Positions 27,627-36,576 of a DNA stretch of 64,000 nt are shown in pieces (position 1 is the first letter of the stretch; each line of letters starts with the position of its first letter). The stretch is taken from the NCBI GenBank assembly GCA_016704445.1, contig JADJAE010000041.1, forward strand, positions 62,001 to 126,000, read 5' to 3'. The position numbers and the translations under genes are program-made. This DNA is from Deltaproteobacteria bacterium. GTDB taxonomy: Bacteria; Myxococcota_A; Polyangia; Polyangiales; Ga0077539. The notes beneath the pieces are model-generated. The model saw nothing but the letters and a program-made list of their open reading frames with translations. It did not search any database and was not told where the DNA came from.

Positions 27627-29327
27627 ATGGATCCGACGAGTCGACGGGCGACGAGCGGCAACGCGATCGCGTCCGTCGTGGCGCTCGGCATCGCGGCGGC
27701 GGCGGCGGGGATCTCGGCCCGCTATGAGAGACGTCCGACGCGCTCCGACCCCCCGACGGTGCTCGTGCGGCGCCCGACGCGCCCCACCGGCAGCGACATC
27801 GTCTCCGACCGCGAGGTCGTGAACATCTTCCGTCCGGTGCCCTTTTCCCCGGGCTCTGCCGAACTGAGGCCTGAGGTGCGAGAGGCCCTCGACCCCGTGG
27901 CCGACATGCTCGCGCGCAACGTTCAGATCACGTCGCTGGAGCTGATGAGCGACACCGACGACCGCGCGGGCATCGCGGGCGCGCGGGCGCTCACCCGGCG
28001 TCGGGCCGACGCGGTGCGCGACCACCTCGTGAGCCGCGGCATCGAAGCGAGCCGCCTGGAGGCGTGCCCCTACGGCCTGGAGCGCCCGCTCGTGCCCAAC
28101 GACACCGCCGCCCACCGCGAGCAGAACAACCGCATCGCGTACCTCGTGCTTTCGATGCGGGAGGAGGTCGTTCTCCACCCTACGCCCGCGACCCCGTCGG
28201 ACCCGCCGAGGGGGTGTCCGACCCCGGCCCCGCCCGTCGGCGCGGCGCTGGTGTTCGGCGATCAGGACCGCGACGGCGACGGCGTCCCCAACCTCGTCGA
28301 TCGCTGCCCCAGCGAGCCCCGCGCCGCGCGCGAGGCGCCGCGCCAGCCCCGCTGCGCGGGCTGCCTGCGCACCGACCTCGACGGCGACGGCGTGTACGAC
28401 GACGAGGACCGTTGCCGCTCAGAACTCCCGGGAGACCACCCCGATCGGAGTCGCCCGGGGTGCCCCGACGGCGATGTCGATGGCGACCGGGTCTTCGACA
28501 GCCACGACGCGTGCCCCACCGATCCGCCCGGCCCCCGACCCGACCCGAGCCGCCCCGGCTGCCCGACCCCGGATCGCGACGGCGACACCATCGCCGACGC
28601 CGTCGACCGCTGCCCCGACGCCCCGATGGGCCTCAGGCCCGACGCGGCGCGCGAGGGCTGCCCCGCCCCCGATCGAGACGACGACACCGTGGCCGACCTC
28701 GTGGATGCCTGCCCCGACGCGCCGGGCGCACCATCGATCGAGGCTCCGCGCGTCGGCTGTCCGGGGCTCGTCCGGGTGTCGGGTGAGCGCCTCGCCGTGT
28801 CGGGTCCGTTGACCTTCGCCCGAGGCGCAGCGCGATGGGACGCCGCGAGCACCGCGACCGTCGACGCCATCGCCGACGCCGTGCGCGCGTCGCGTTGGGT
28901 CTACCGGGTGGCCGTGGTGGCTCGCGCCGAGACCGCCGCCCTCGCCCTACGCCGCGCCGAGATGGTCGCCGACCGGATGACCGCGCGGGGCGTCCCGCCG
29001 TGCGACGTGGAGGCCTTTGGCGAGGTCACGTCCGCCGATGGACCGACCGAAGGCGCGTTGGAGTTCCGCCTCCTCGAGCCGCGGCACCCCTGGAACGCGG
29101 GGCGCTCGCCACGCTCGACCGCTCGCTACGAACGGCGGCAGAAGGGGGGGAGTCAGTTGACGCGAATGGAGTCGACGGTCCAGCCGGGGTTCAGGAGCCG
29201 CCACACGCTGGCGCCGCGGGCCTGGAAGCGGATGCGGGCACGCGTCGTGAGGCACGCCGACGGGAGCGCGATGGACTGCGCCGTGGTCGGAAAGGCGCGC
29301 GTCGAGTTGTATCCGCCGCTGCAGTAG
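27627..29327 (+). CDS. OmpA-like protein with thrombospondin type-3 calcium repeats
   Basis: Up to 566 residues. An N-terminal hydrophobic segment (residues 10-31) is followed by an OmpA C-terminal-like domain (about 65-180: IFRPVPFSPGSAEL, SDTDDRAG, RRRADAVRDHLVSRGI, EQNNRIAYLVL), which is expected to bind peptidoglycan. Next are about five TSP3-type repeats (DRDGDGVPNLVDRCP, DLDGDGVYDDEDRC, DRDGDTIADAVDRCPD), each a calcium-binding Asp box. A second OmpA-like half follows (about 400-480, RRAEMVADRMTARGV). The last 58 codons overlap the convergent gene. A one-base slip in the seven-G run near 29146 would stop at 29159 and remove that overlap. Confidence 0.85.
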   Translation: MDPTSRRATSGNAIASVVALGIAAAAAGISARYERRPTRSDPPTVLVRRPTRPTGSDIVSDREVVNIFRPVPFSPGSAELRPEVREALDPVADMLARNVQITSLELMSDTDDRAGIAGARALTRRRADAVRDHLVSRGIEASRLEACPYGLERPLVPNDTAAHREQNNRIAYLVLSMREEVVLHPTPATPSDPPRGCPTPAPPVGAALVFGDQDRDGDGVPNLVDRCPSEPRAAREAPRQPRCAGCLRTDLDGDGVYDDEDRCRSELPGDHPDRSRPGCPDGDVDGDRVFDSHDACPTDPPGPRPDPSRPGCPTPDRDGDTIADAVDRCPDAPMGLRPDAAREGCPAPDRDDDTVADLVDACPDAPGAPSIEAPRVGCPGLVRVSGERLAVSGPLTFARGAARWDAASTATVDAIADAVRASRWVYRVAVVARAETAALALRRAEMVADRMTARGVPPCDVEAFGEVTSADGPTEGALEFRLLEPRHPWNAGRSPRSTARYERRQKGGSQLTRMESTVQPGFRSRHTLAPRAWKRMRARVVRHADGSAMDCAVVGKARVELYPPLQ

Positions 29328-30154
29328 GTGGTCGCGCACGGTGACTGGCGCGCGGGCCACGGGCTCGGCGTCAGGCTGGTCCAGGTGGCGCCAGCGTCGC
29401 CCGAGCACTGCGGCGAGAGGCGCTCGGACTTGTCGACCGACGACTCGTACCCCGGGTCGTCGTCGAGGCGCACCGTGAACGTGAGGAGCGCAGCGCTGCA
29501 ACCGGAGAGGTCGGTGTCGGCGCCGCTCGTGAGGTTCTGCGTGTAGCTCGACGAGAACCGGGTGGTGGATCCAGCGACCATGGCCCCGGAGGCCTGGCGC
29601 CAGAGGCTGTCGAAGGTCCACCCGTCGGTCCCGGTGTCGAACAACCCGAGCGCGAGCGTGGTGGGACAGGCGCGAGCGCCCGCGTCGCGAGTGCCCGTGT
29701 CCGCAACACCGGCGTCGGGAAAGCCTGCGTCGGGAGTACCCGCGTCGAAGGGGGTAGCGTCCGCGACGGAGACATCGCGCACGGTCGGGACATCGATCGG
29801 GACGAAGACGTCGAGCACAGGGACATCGACCACACGAACATCCACCGGGACTGGAACATCCACCGGGACTGGGACATCCACCGGGACCGGGACATCCACC
29901 GGGACTGGGACATCCACCGGGACCGGGACATCCACCGGAGTGGGAGCATCCACGAACTCGGGAACATCGACGGGAGGAGGGGCTGGTGAATCGGTCGCTG
30001 GGGCGTCGTCGAACATGACGGCGTCCTTGTCGAGCGGGCTCGATGAGTCCGAGGGCTCCTCCTGCCCCGTCGCGCAGGCTGCGAGGGCCACGGAGACGAG
30101 CGCAGGGAGGAGGCTTCGGAGGCGACCGCGCAGCACGGTCCGCGCTTGTATCAC
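29153..30154 (-). CDS. Lipoprotein with DVP repeat linker
   Basis: Protein of 333 residues. The lipobox LAAC ends at residue 27. Residues about 60-130 are a low-complexity linker of six perfect or near-perfect PVDVPV units, coded by an 18-bp DNA tandem repeat, then DAGTPDAG repeats. The C-terminal 170 residues form a beta-rich domain (LGLFDTGTDGWTFDSLWRQAS, FTVRLDDDPGYESSVDK, RIRFQARGASVWRLLNPGWTVDSIRV), like discoidin- or MAM-type carbohydrate-binding folds. Probably surface-exposed. The ATG at 30154 is chosen. Confidence 0.8.
   Translation of the reverse strand: MIQARTVLRGRLRSLLPALVSVALAACATGQEEPSDSSSPLDKDAVMFDDAPATDSPAPPPVDVPEFVDAPTPVDVPVPVDVPVPVDVPVPVDVPVPVDVPVPVDVRVVDVPVLDVFVPIDVPTVRDVSVADATPFDAGTPDAGFPDAGVADTGTRDAGARACPTTLALGLFDTGTDGWTFDSLWRQASGAMVAGSTTRFSSSYTQNLTSGADTDLSGCSAALLTFTVRLDDDPGYESSVDKSERLSPQCSGDAGATWTSLTPSPWPARQSPCATTYCSGGYNSTRAFPTTAQSIALPSACLTTRARIRFQARGASVWRLLNPGWTVDSIRVN
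29837..29944. repeat. 18-bp tandem repeat, six units
   Basis: Units of the form GACATCCACCGGGACTGG, five nearly identical and one degenerate. On the minus strand each encodes PVDVPV in the linker of the lipoprotein at 29153-30154. Copy number is likely to vary by slippage. Confidence 0.9.
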
Positions 30155-30248
30155 GTCGACATGGGCGCAAAGGGCAGGGCTGCGTTCATCCGGGGGCCCA
30201 GGGGTTCCGGCTGTGGCTTCGCCGCGCCGAACACGTCACGATCGCGGC

Positions 30249-30452
30249 GTGTCGAACGTCGTGAACCTCAACAAGTTTCGCAAGGCCAGGGCGAAGGCCG
30301 AGGCGAAGAAGCGCGCGGAGACCAACGTGCGCCTGCACGGCCGCACGAAGGCCGAGCGGGAGCTCGAGGCGAGGCAGAAGGCGCGGCTGGAGCGATGCGT
30401 CGATGGCGCGCGGCTCACGCCGACGACCGACGACGACGGCGAGAACACGTAG
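30249..30452 (+). CDS. DUF4169 family small protein
   Basis: Protein of 67 residues starting GTG at 30249 (VSNVVNLNKFRKARAKAEAKKRAETN). The NVVNLNKFRK start and the RTKAERELE middle match the DUF4169 pattern of short, highly charged helical proteins. Function unknown; the basic helix suggests nucleic-acid or ribosome contact, which is only a guess. Length fits the family. Confidence 0.8.
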   Translation: MSNVVNLNKFRKARAKAEAKKRAETNVRLHGRTKAERELEARQKARLERCVDGARLTPTTDDDGENT

Positions 30453-30551
30453 CGCCGCACGGGCCACGCCTCGTGCGAGCCGGCGTCCATCCGGTCTTTG
30501 GCGCGCAACGGGAGCGGCTGCGGAAGGAGCCTCGCGGTACCCTCCCGAGTC

Positions 30552-31916
30552 ATGAACACCTGGGACGCCGTCGAGACCGCAGAGAGACTCCGGGCGCGCG
30601 AGGTCTCGCGGCGCGAGGTGATCGACGCCGCGATCGCCCGCGCCGAGGCCCGCGGCTCGCTCGGCGCGATCGTGACCGAGACGTTCGCGCGCGCCCGGTC
30701 GCGTTGCGACGGCGCGACGGGGCCGCTCGCCGGCGTGCCGACGTTCATCAAAGACCTCGTCCACGTCGAGGGCGTGGGGATCGGCTGGGGGACGCGCGCC
30801 GTCCGCGGCGTCGTCTCGACGCGCAGCGACCCCGCGGTGCGTGTGATCGAGTCGCTCGGGCTGGTGTGCCTCGGTAAGAGCGCGACGCCCGAGCTCGGCA
30901 TGACCGCGACGACCGAGCCGCTCGAGCGTGCTCCGTGCCGCAACCCGTGGGACCAGACGCGCTCGTCGGGCGGCTCGTCGGGCGGCGCCGCGGCGCTCGT
31001 CGCGTCGGGCGTCGTGCCCATCGCGCACGCCAGCGACGGCGGCGGCTCGATCCGCATCCCTGCGTCGTCGACCGGGCTCGTCGGGCTCAAGCCAACGCGC
31101 GGACGGCTCGACATGGAGGGCTCGCAGCTGCTCCCGGTGAACGTCGCGGTGCACGGCGTCTTGACGCGGACGGTGCGCGACACGATCGCGTTCTGGTCGG
31201 CCATCGACGCCTCGACGCGCCCGGCGCGGCCGATCGGCGCGGTCCCGTCGGCGCCCCGCACGCGGCTGCTCATCGCGGCGTACGTCGATTCGCCGCTCGG
31301 CCGCCCCGTGGCACCCGACGTCCATCGCGCCGTGCACGACGCGGCGCGCGCGTGCGAGGCGCTCGGTCACCACGTCGAGCTGGTGCCGTGCCCCTTCCCA
31401 GCGCGCGTGGTCGAGGACTTCGTGCGCTACTGGGCGCTGCTCGCGTGGCTGCAGCACCGCCTCGGGCGCGTGCTGGTGCACTCGAGCTTCGACTCCGACC
31501 GGCTCGAGCCCTGGACGCGAGGGCTGTCGCGCTGGTGCGAGCGCGAGCCGCGACCGATGGCCGCGGCGACGCGCCGACTGCGCCACCTGACGCGCGAGCA
31601 CGCCGAGGTCATGGCGCGCTACGACGTGCTCCTCTCGCCGGTGATCGCGCACCCGCCGCCCCTGCTCGGCCACTTCGCGACCGACGCGCCGTTCGAGCTC
31701 GCGCTGGAGCGCATCCTCGACCACTGCCCGTTCACCGGGATCGCCAACGCCGCGGGGAACCCTGCGCTCTCGCTCCCGCTCGGCCGGACCGTCGCGGGCG
31801 TGCCGATCGGCGTGCAGCTCGCAGGGCGGGCGCACGAAGAGAGCACGCTCCTCGCGCTCGCGCTGGAGCTCGAGCGCGCGCACCCGTGGCCGACGATCGC
31901 GCCGGGGTGGACCTGA
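30552..31916 (+). CDS. Amidase signature family hydrolase
   Basis: Protein of 454 residues of the Ser-cisSer-Lys amidase family. The lysine is K67 in GVPTFIKDLV, the cis-serine is S142 in SSGGSSGGAAAL, and the nucleophile is S166 in DGGGSIRIPAS. Also conserved are GLVGLKPTRGR and the C-terminal GNPALSLPLG...PIGVQLAGR. Substrates in this family range from simple amides to acyl-amino acids and Gln-tRNA; the standalone context does not support GatA. The ATG at 30552 is preferred because the family's short N-terminal helix starts there. Confidence 0.92.
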   Translation: MNTWDAVETAERLRAREVSRREVIDAAIARAEARGSLGAIVTETFARARSRCDGATGPLAGVPTFIKDLVHVEGVGIGWGTRAVRGVVSTRSDPAVRVIESLGLVCLGKSATPELGMTATTEPLERAPCRNPWDQTRSSGGSSGGAAALVASGVVPIAHASDGGGSIRIPASSTGLVGLKPTRGRLDMEGSQLLPVNVAVHGVLTRTVRDTIAFWSAIDASTRPARPIGAVPSAPRTRLLIAAYVDSPLGRPVAPDVHRAVHDAARACEALGHHVELVPCPFPARVVEDFVRYWALLAWLQHRLGRVLVHSSFDSDRLEPWTRGLSRWCEREPRPMAAATRRLRHLTREHAEVMARYDVLLSPVIAHPPPLLGHFATDAPFELALERILDHCPFTGIANAAGNPALSLPLGRTVAGVPIGVQLAGRAHEESTLLALALELERAHPWPTIAPGWT

Positions 31917-32001
31917 CGGTCGTTGTCCCAGAGCGGCGCGCTCGCAATCCCGGCCGTTGACCGCGCAGGCCCGGGTTCACGGGGAGGGTGTCGCGCGGGG
32001 G

Positions 32002-32970
32002 CTAGGCCTTCGCGGTGAGCAACCCGGTCTTCCCGAGGCGCGAGACCGCCGCCGTCCGCTGGGCGGGGCCGCGGCTCCATCGCCCGGAGGCGCCGAGGTG
32101 CATCACCAGCCGCACGGCGATCCACATCCGAAACGGCCGCCAGCGCTCGGCGAGGCTGAGCGCCTGCTGGGGCGTCGGCGTCTCCGGGAGGCCGTATGCC
32201 TCAGCGATGCCTCGCAGCACGCGCTCCTCCGCGGTCGGCATCGCGTCCACCACGCCGCAGCCGCGCAGCAGTATGTGCTCGGCCGTCCACGGTCCGACGC
32301 CGCGGATGGCACGCAGCCGCTCGATCGCCTGCTCGCGAGGCATCGCGGTGAGTGTGCTGGCGTCGAGGCGTCCGTCGAGCGCGGCGCGGGCCACGGCGTG
32401 GAGGCGCGCGATCTTCTCTTCGGTGAGGCCGGGAAACCGCTCGACCGACAGGAGCCTTGCGGGCGCAGGCGCCGGGTGGAAGGAGCGCCCGAAGCCCTCG
32501 GCGACGGTCTCGGTGGCGACGGCGAGGCGCTGCTTGATGGACGCGGCGACAGGCATCGCGACGCGCTGCGCGAGCACCCCCCACACGGCGGCTTCGTAGG
32601 GCGACGGGAAGCACACCGGTCGAAACCCGGGCGACGCCGCCAGGAGGCCCGCCACCACCGGGTCGCGGTCGCCGATCGCCGCGAGGCCGCGGGCGTCGTG
32701 GTCGAGCGAGAGGACGCGCGCGACCTGCCGGGCGACGGCCTCGACCTCGTGGGCGGAGGCCTCGGCGGCGAGCTCGCCGGAGACGACGTCGCCCCGCTGG
32801 GTGAGCGCCACGACGCGAGGGACGTACCCCGACTCGTCGAGGAAGCCCAGCACGAGGCGTCCGTCGGCGAGCGTGGCGGAGGCGCCCTGCGCCGGGGTGA
32901 AGCCGCACAGGAAGCGGGCCGACGAGGCGAGCGAGTAGGGGCCGCGGGCGGTGATCTGGAAGGTGGTCAT
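32002..32970 (-). CDS. AlkA-type DNA glycosylase (HhH-GPD superfamily)
   Basis: Base-excision repair enzyme of 322 residues. The helix-hairpin-helix is IRGVGPWTAEHILLRGCG (about residues 228-245). Upstream are the conserved SPYEAAVWGVLAQRVAM and the GFGRSFHPAPAP segment. The Asp that acts as catalytic residue in E. coli AlkA (D238) aligns with Glu in MPTAEERVLRG; as far as I remember, this Glu occurs in a subfamily of bacterial relatives, so activity is still likely. Predicted to remove 3-alkylated purines from DNA. The ATG at 32970 precedes the typical beta-domain start TFQITARGPYSL. Confidence 0.85.
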   Translation of the reverse strand: MTTFQITARGPYSLASSARFLCGFTPAQGASATLADGRLVLGFLDESGYVPRVVALTQRGDVVSGELAAEASAHEVEAVARQVARVLSLDHDARGLAAIGDRDPVVAGLLAASPGFRPVCFPSPYEAAVWGVLAQRVAMPVAASIKQRLAVATETVAEGFGRSFHPAPAPARLLSVERFPGLTEEKIARLHAVARAALDGRLDASTLTAMPREQAIERLRAIRGVGPWTAEHILLRGCGVVDAMPTAEERVLRGIAEAYGLPETPTPQQALSLAERWRPFRMWIAVRLVMHLGASGRWSRGPAQRTAAVSRLGKTGLLTAKA

Positions 32971-33179
32971 GGGGGGAGTCCTTGATGGGTGTCGGGGGGG
33001 CCAAAGGCTCCCGTGCCGGGAGGGGACCACCATTGACGGAGCGAACTGTCAGCTGGATGTCAGGTTTGTGAGAGGGGCGAAGAGAGCGGGGCGACGGCCG
33101 GGCCCCTCGCGCTGCGCCAGGCGCCAGGCCGACGCCTTCCCCTCCGCCATCCTCGCGGCCCGTGCTGTAGCGTCGGCGA

Positions 33180-35279
33180 GTGCCCCGCCCACCCCGCGCG
33201 TGCCTCGTCGCCCTGCTCCTCGCGGCCTGTCATCGCCCGTCCCCCGCTCCGCCGCGTGACGCCGCGCCCGTAGACGCCGCGCGCCCCGCGACCGACGCCC
33301 CGACCGGTCGACCCGACACCAGCAACGACGCCACCGCCGACGCCATCACCGACGCCGCCATCACCGACGCCGCCGCCGCCGACGTCGTCGCCACCGCCCC
33401 GGGCGCCGTCGACGCGGCGTGCTCGGCGCTCACCGCGGCGTCGCTCGCGCGCTGGGACGCCCTCGTGCGCGGTCGCCGCGAGTCCGTCCCGGTGCTGTAC
33501 GCGGCCGACCGTCGGGCGGAGGTGCGGCGCCGATGGGAGTGCGTGCGCGTCGCCGGGGGAGCGTGGGCGCTCGCGCTGGAGGCCCGCAGCCTCGCGGTGG
33601 TGTTCGTGCGTCCCGACGGCTCCACCGCCCGGGTGACGCCGCGGGGGTGCGCCGTCGATCCGGTGGTCCCGGGTTTCCAGGGGACGGCCATGGCCCCGCA
33701 GCCCGGGGCCGGCGCCTCGCCCTCCGTGGTCGTCACCTGCGACAACGGTCGCGGTGCGGTGGTCTCCGCGACGGCCGACGGCCTCGCCACGTCACCGCTG
33801 CCCTTCGGCAACGTCAGGGTGCAGCTCTCCGACCTCGACCGGGACGGGCGGCTCGACGTGTCCACCGTCGCCGAGGCGCCGGGCGCGGTGGTCTTCGTGG
33901 CCCACGCGCTCCCCGCGGGGGGCTTCTCGATGGACGACGAGGTCGCGCGCATCGCCCTGCGCGGTCAGTGCCCCGAGCGCCCCAGCGCGCTGCTCGTCCC
34001 GGTGCCCCCCGACGCGCCGGAGGAGGACGACGACCCCAACGACGAGGACGACCTCGCTCGCCGCGTGGCGTGCGCCCGCGTGTGGGGCCTCTCCGCGCCC
34101 GCGATCGCCTCGCTCCTCGACCGCGACGACGCGGGCGTGCGCACCTCGCTGCCGCGCGCCTCGCTCCTCGCGATCGCCTCGCGGAGGCCGCCGCAGCGCC
34201 TTCGCCCCGCCGCGCTCCCGCCGATGGCCGAGGTCACCCCCGCCGAGCCGGTCGTCGACGCGGGGGTGACGGCGGACCCGGTCGTCCCGGCGGCGTCGGG
34301 CGTCGTGACGGCGGCCTGCGGGGCCGCGGCGGCGAGGGTGCGGCGGCTGACGGAGGCGGAGGTCACCCGCGCGGGCGAGAGCCTCACCGACGCCGGAACG
34401 GACACCATCGACGGCCGCCCCGTGCTGCGACGGATGGGGATCGTACGCCGGTCGCTGGGGCGCTGCGTTCCGACCGTCGGGGGGGCGTGGGTGCTGGCGC
34501 TGCGCTCCATCGAGCGGGGGGAGGGCGAAGGGGGGACGGTGAGGTTCCGCGCGCGGTGGGCGGCGGACTTCGTGACGACCGCGGGGGCGCGCGTCGACGG
34601 GCCCGAGCGCACGGCGCTGGTGGACGAGGGCTGCGACCACGACGAGCTCGACGCCTTCGCGGGCTCCGACATCGACGGCGACGGCCGCGGTGAGCTCGCT
34701 TTCGCAGGGACGCACTACTGGTGCGGCGACGGCGACGGCGACGCGCCCATCCCGGTGACGGTGCTGACGGCGCGCGGCGACCGGGTGGCGCCCTACGCGC
34801 CCTTCGCGGTTGTAGGGGCGGTGGAGTCGTTCACGGACTTCGACCGCGACGGCCGGCTGGACTTCGTCGACGCGGAGCGCTGGGGCCGCATCGTCTGCGA
34901 CCCGGCGGCCGTGGGGGTCGACGACTCGCCGGGTCCGACCGCGCTCTGGCACGCGCTGCCCGACGGGACCTTCTCGCGCACCGACGCCGTGGCGCGCGCG
35001 TACCTTCGGCGCGGGAGCTGCGCGCAACCGCCCCGGCGCTTCTTCCCCGCGGCGTCGGCGCCGGGTTCGGGCGAGCGCTTCGACGGGTCGCCGGCGCTCT
35101 TCGCGGCGGTGTGCGCGATGGCCCACGGCTGGTCGGCCGAGCGGGTGCAGCTCCGGGCGATCGACGAGCTGCGGACGATGGGCCCGGCGCGGGCGCGCTT
35201 CGCCTGCAACGACCTGGAGTGGCTGTCCTGGCGGCTGCTGGTGGGCCTGCCGGGCGTCGCCAACACCTCGACGCCCTGA
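33180..35279 (+). CDS. FG-GAP-like lipoprotein with acidic calcium-type loops
   Basis: Protein of 699 residues from GTG 33180. A lipobox LLLAAC is at residues 12-17, then an Asp/Ala/Thr linker (DAAxxDA, about 25-75). The body has two similar halves, each with a Cys-containing domain and Asp-rich loops of FG-GAP/VCBS type: LSDLDRDGRLDVSTV, GSDIDGDGRGELAFAG and FTDFDRDGRLDFVDA. A very acidic insert, EEDDDPNDEDD, lies near residue 282. Probably an exported surface protein. No enzymatic motif. Confidence 0.82.
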   Translation: MPRPPRACLVALLLAACHRPSPAPPRDAAPVDAARPATDAPTGRPDTSNDATADAITDAAITDAAAADVVATAPGAVDAACSALTAASLARWDALVRGRRESVPVLYAADRRAEVRRRWECVRVAGGAWALALEARSLAVVFVRPDGSTARVTPRGCAVDPVVPGFQGTAMAPQPGAGASPSVVVTCDNGRGAVVSATADGLATSPLPFGNVRVQLSDLDRDGRLDVSTVAEAPGAVVFVAHALPAGGFSMDDEVARIALRGQCPERPSALLVPVPPDAPEEDDDPNDEDDLARRVACARVWGLSAPAIASLLDRDDAGVRTSLPRASLLAIASRRPPQRLRPAALPPMAEVTPAEPVVDAGVTADPVVPAASGVVTAACGAAAARVRRLTEAEVTRAGESLTDAGTDTIDGRPVLRRMGIVRRSLGRCVPTVGGAWVLALRSIERGEGEGGTVRFRARWAADFVTTAGARVDGPERTALVDEGCDHDELDAFAGSDIDGDGRGELAFAGTHYWCGDGDGDAPIPVTVLTARGDRVAPYAPFAVVGAVESFTDFDRDGRLDFVDAERWGRIVCDPAAVGVDDSPGPTALWHALPDGTFSRTDAVARAYLRRGSCAQPPRRFFPAASAPGSGERFDGSPALFAAVCAMAHGWSAERVQLRAIDELRTMGPARARFACNDLEWLSWRLLVGLPGVANTSTP

Positions 35280-35284
35280 AGCAC

Positions 35285-35420
35285 CCGGTAGCTCCGCTCG
35301 ACGACCTCCGCGCGCAGCGAGTCGAAGAACCCGTGCACCGCGTGCTTGCTCGCCGCCGTAGGCCCTCCCGACGCGTTCGGCAACGGCGCCAAGGCGTAGC
35401 GCCGGACCAGCATCCCCGGG
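35285..35420 (-). pseudogene. Short-chain dehydrogenase remnant
   Basis: On the minus strand a short readable stretch contains GPTAASKHAVHGFFDSLRAEV, which is the active-site helix region of short-chain dehydrogenases (xASKHAVxGFFDSLRxE), with the catalytic Tyr position changed to Thr. No Rossmann start or remaining domain is present. It is an isolated gene fragment about 45 codons long. Confidence 0.5.
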
Positions 35421-35473
35421 CGGCATCGTCCCTGACGTCGACAGCGCCGCTGAGAGGCGGTACCCCCCAGCGC

Positions 35474-35989
35474 GTGAAGCCCGCCGCACGCGCCTTTGGA
35501 CGGTTGCTCCCTGCCCTGGCCCTGCTCGTCGCGTGTCGCGAGGACGTTACGGCGCCCCGGGTCGACGCGGCGACCGCCGATGCGGCCGAGGTCGAGACGG
35601 TCGACGCCACCGCAGAGGATGTCATCGCGGAAGACACCGCCGCGGAAGATGTCGGAACCGACGCGGCGGCTCCGGGGAGCTTCGGTCAGCCGTGCGTCGT
35701 CGGCCGGTCGCGGGACTGCGCCGACGGGTTGATCTGCCTCCAGGGGCCTGCGGGTGGCCGCACGGGGTTCTGCTCCCGGACGTGCCCCCGCACGTCGAGC
35801 GGCGCGTGCGCGGGCGCGCCCCCAGGCACGGCGGCGTTCTGCCTCGTCACCAACGTCAACGCGGCGGGCGACAAGGGCTGCGCGTTCGTATGCCTGGTGC
35901 GCGGGATGACCCACGCGTGCCCCGGCGAGCTGCGGTGCGCCGATGACGAAGACCCGCCGGGCAGCGGGCAGCGCCTCTGCCTGCCGTGA
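35474..35989 (+). CDS. Small Cys-containing lipoprotein
   Basis: Protein of 171 residues from GTG 35474. The lipobox LLVAC ends at residue 21. A linker of TAEDVIAEDT-type repeats runs to about residue 60. The C-terminal domain has ten cysteines beginning GQPCVVGRSRDCADGLICL and ending GQRLCLP, a pattern often seen in myxobacterial exported proteins. No function can be assigned. The next gene is 240 bases away across the second 52-bp repeat. Confidence 0.75.
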   Translation: MKPAARAFGRLLPALALLVACREDVTAPRVDAATADAAEVETVDATAEDVIAEDTAAEDVGTDAAAPGSFGQPCVVGRSRDCADGLICLQGPAGGRTGFCSRTCPRTSSGACAGAPPGTAAFCLVTNVNAAGDKGCAFVCLVRGMTHACPGELRCADDEDPPGSGQRLCLP

Positions 35990-36040
35990 CCGCCGGGCGT
36001 GTCCCTCCATGAAACGCCGGCCTGTGACCCTTGGGTGGGC

Positions 36041-36092
36041 GGCGCGCCCGACTCACTTCTCGAGTGAGTTCAACTCACTTCCCGAGTGAGCT
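36041..36092. repeat. 52-bp dispersed repeat, copy 2 (four CTCAC/GTGAG half-sites)
   Basis: Matches 18813-18864 with a single difference (C for G in the first half-site, which makes this copy the more symmetrical). It sits between the stop of the lipoprotein at 35989 and the start at 36230, in the same orientation relative to the downstream plus-strand gene as copy 1. Confidence 0.85.
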
Positions 36093-36229
36093 GGCCGCCC
36101 TGCGCGGGGAGTGGAGGGGCCGCGTCCCCCCTACGCGCTCGGCAAGCAGGGGCGCGCGACCAACCGCCGCTGCGTTGGGCAGCGACCGCCTCGACCCATC
36201 ACTTCCCCTGTGTCGAGGTACTAGGCTCA

Positions 36230-36574
36230 ATGGCCATGAGCCACGACACCCGCTCGATCACCTGGAAGGACGGCGCTCGCTGGTCGGCCCCGTCGGCGGT
36301 CTTCGATCAGCTCACGGCGAGGCTCGACGCGCTGCGCCCTGTGATCCTCGGTCTCGACGGGGTGCTCGCCCGATGGCGCTCGGCGCCCGGCGCCGCCCTC
36401 GACGTCGATGACTTCGCGCCGACGGAGGACGACCGCGCGGTGCTGACCGCGGCGCTCGCGCGCATCGTCGAGGAGGGGGCGGGCGAGGTGGAGGATGCGG
36501 AGGAGCGGAGGGCGCTGGAGGAGGGGGTAGCGACGCTGCACGAGCTCTTCGTGACGGACGTCACGCGCTCGTAG
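36230..36574 (+). CDS. Small soluble protein of unknown function
   Basis: Acidic helical protein of 114 residues (MAMSHDTRSITWKDGARWSA..., LDALRPVILGLDGVLARW, EEGAGEVEDAEERRALEEGV). No family recognised. ATG at 36230 has GAGG about 12 bases upstream; an ATG at 36236 is equally possible. It ends two bases before the convergent vWA gene, and a 52-bp palindromic repeat lies about 140 bases upstream. Confidence 0.55.
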   Translation: MAMSHDTRSITWKDGARWSAPSAVFDQLTARLDALRPVILGLDGVLARWRSAPGAALDVDDFAPTEDDRAVLTAALARIVEEGAGEVEDAEERRALEEGVATLHELFVTDVTRS

Positions 36575-36576
36575 CT

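Noticed and set aside
29837..29944. Possible CRISPR array
   Set aside because: An in-frame coding repeat of 18 bp inside a lipoprotein gene.
30186..31883. 565-codon minus-strand open frame opposite the amidase
   Set aside because: Antisense shadow of a gene with an intact Ser-Ser-Lys triad; no motif of its own.
30552..31916. GatA subunit of the aspartyl/glutamyl-tRNA amidotransferase
   Set aside because: No gatB or gatC neighbour, and the C-terminal part differs from GatA; left as a generic amidase.
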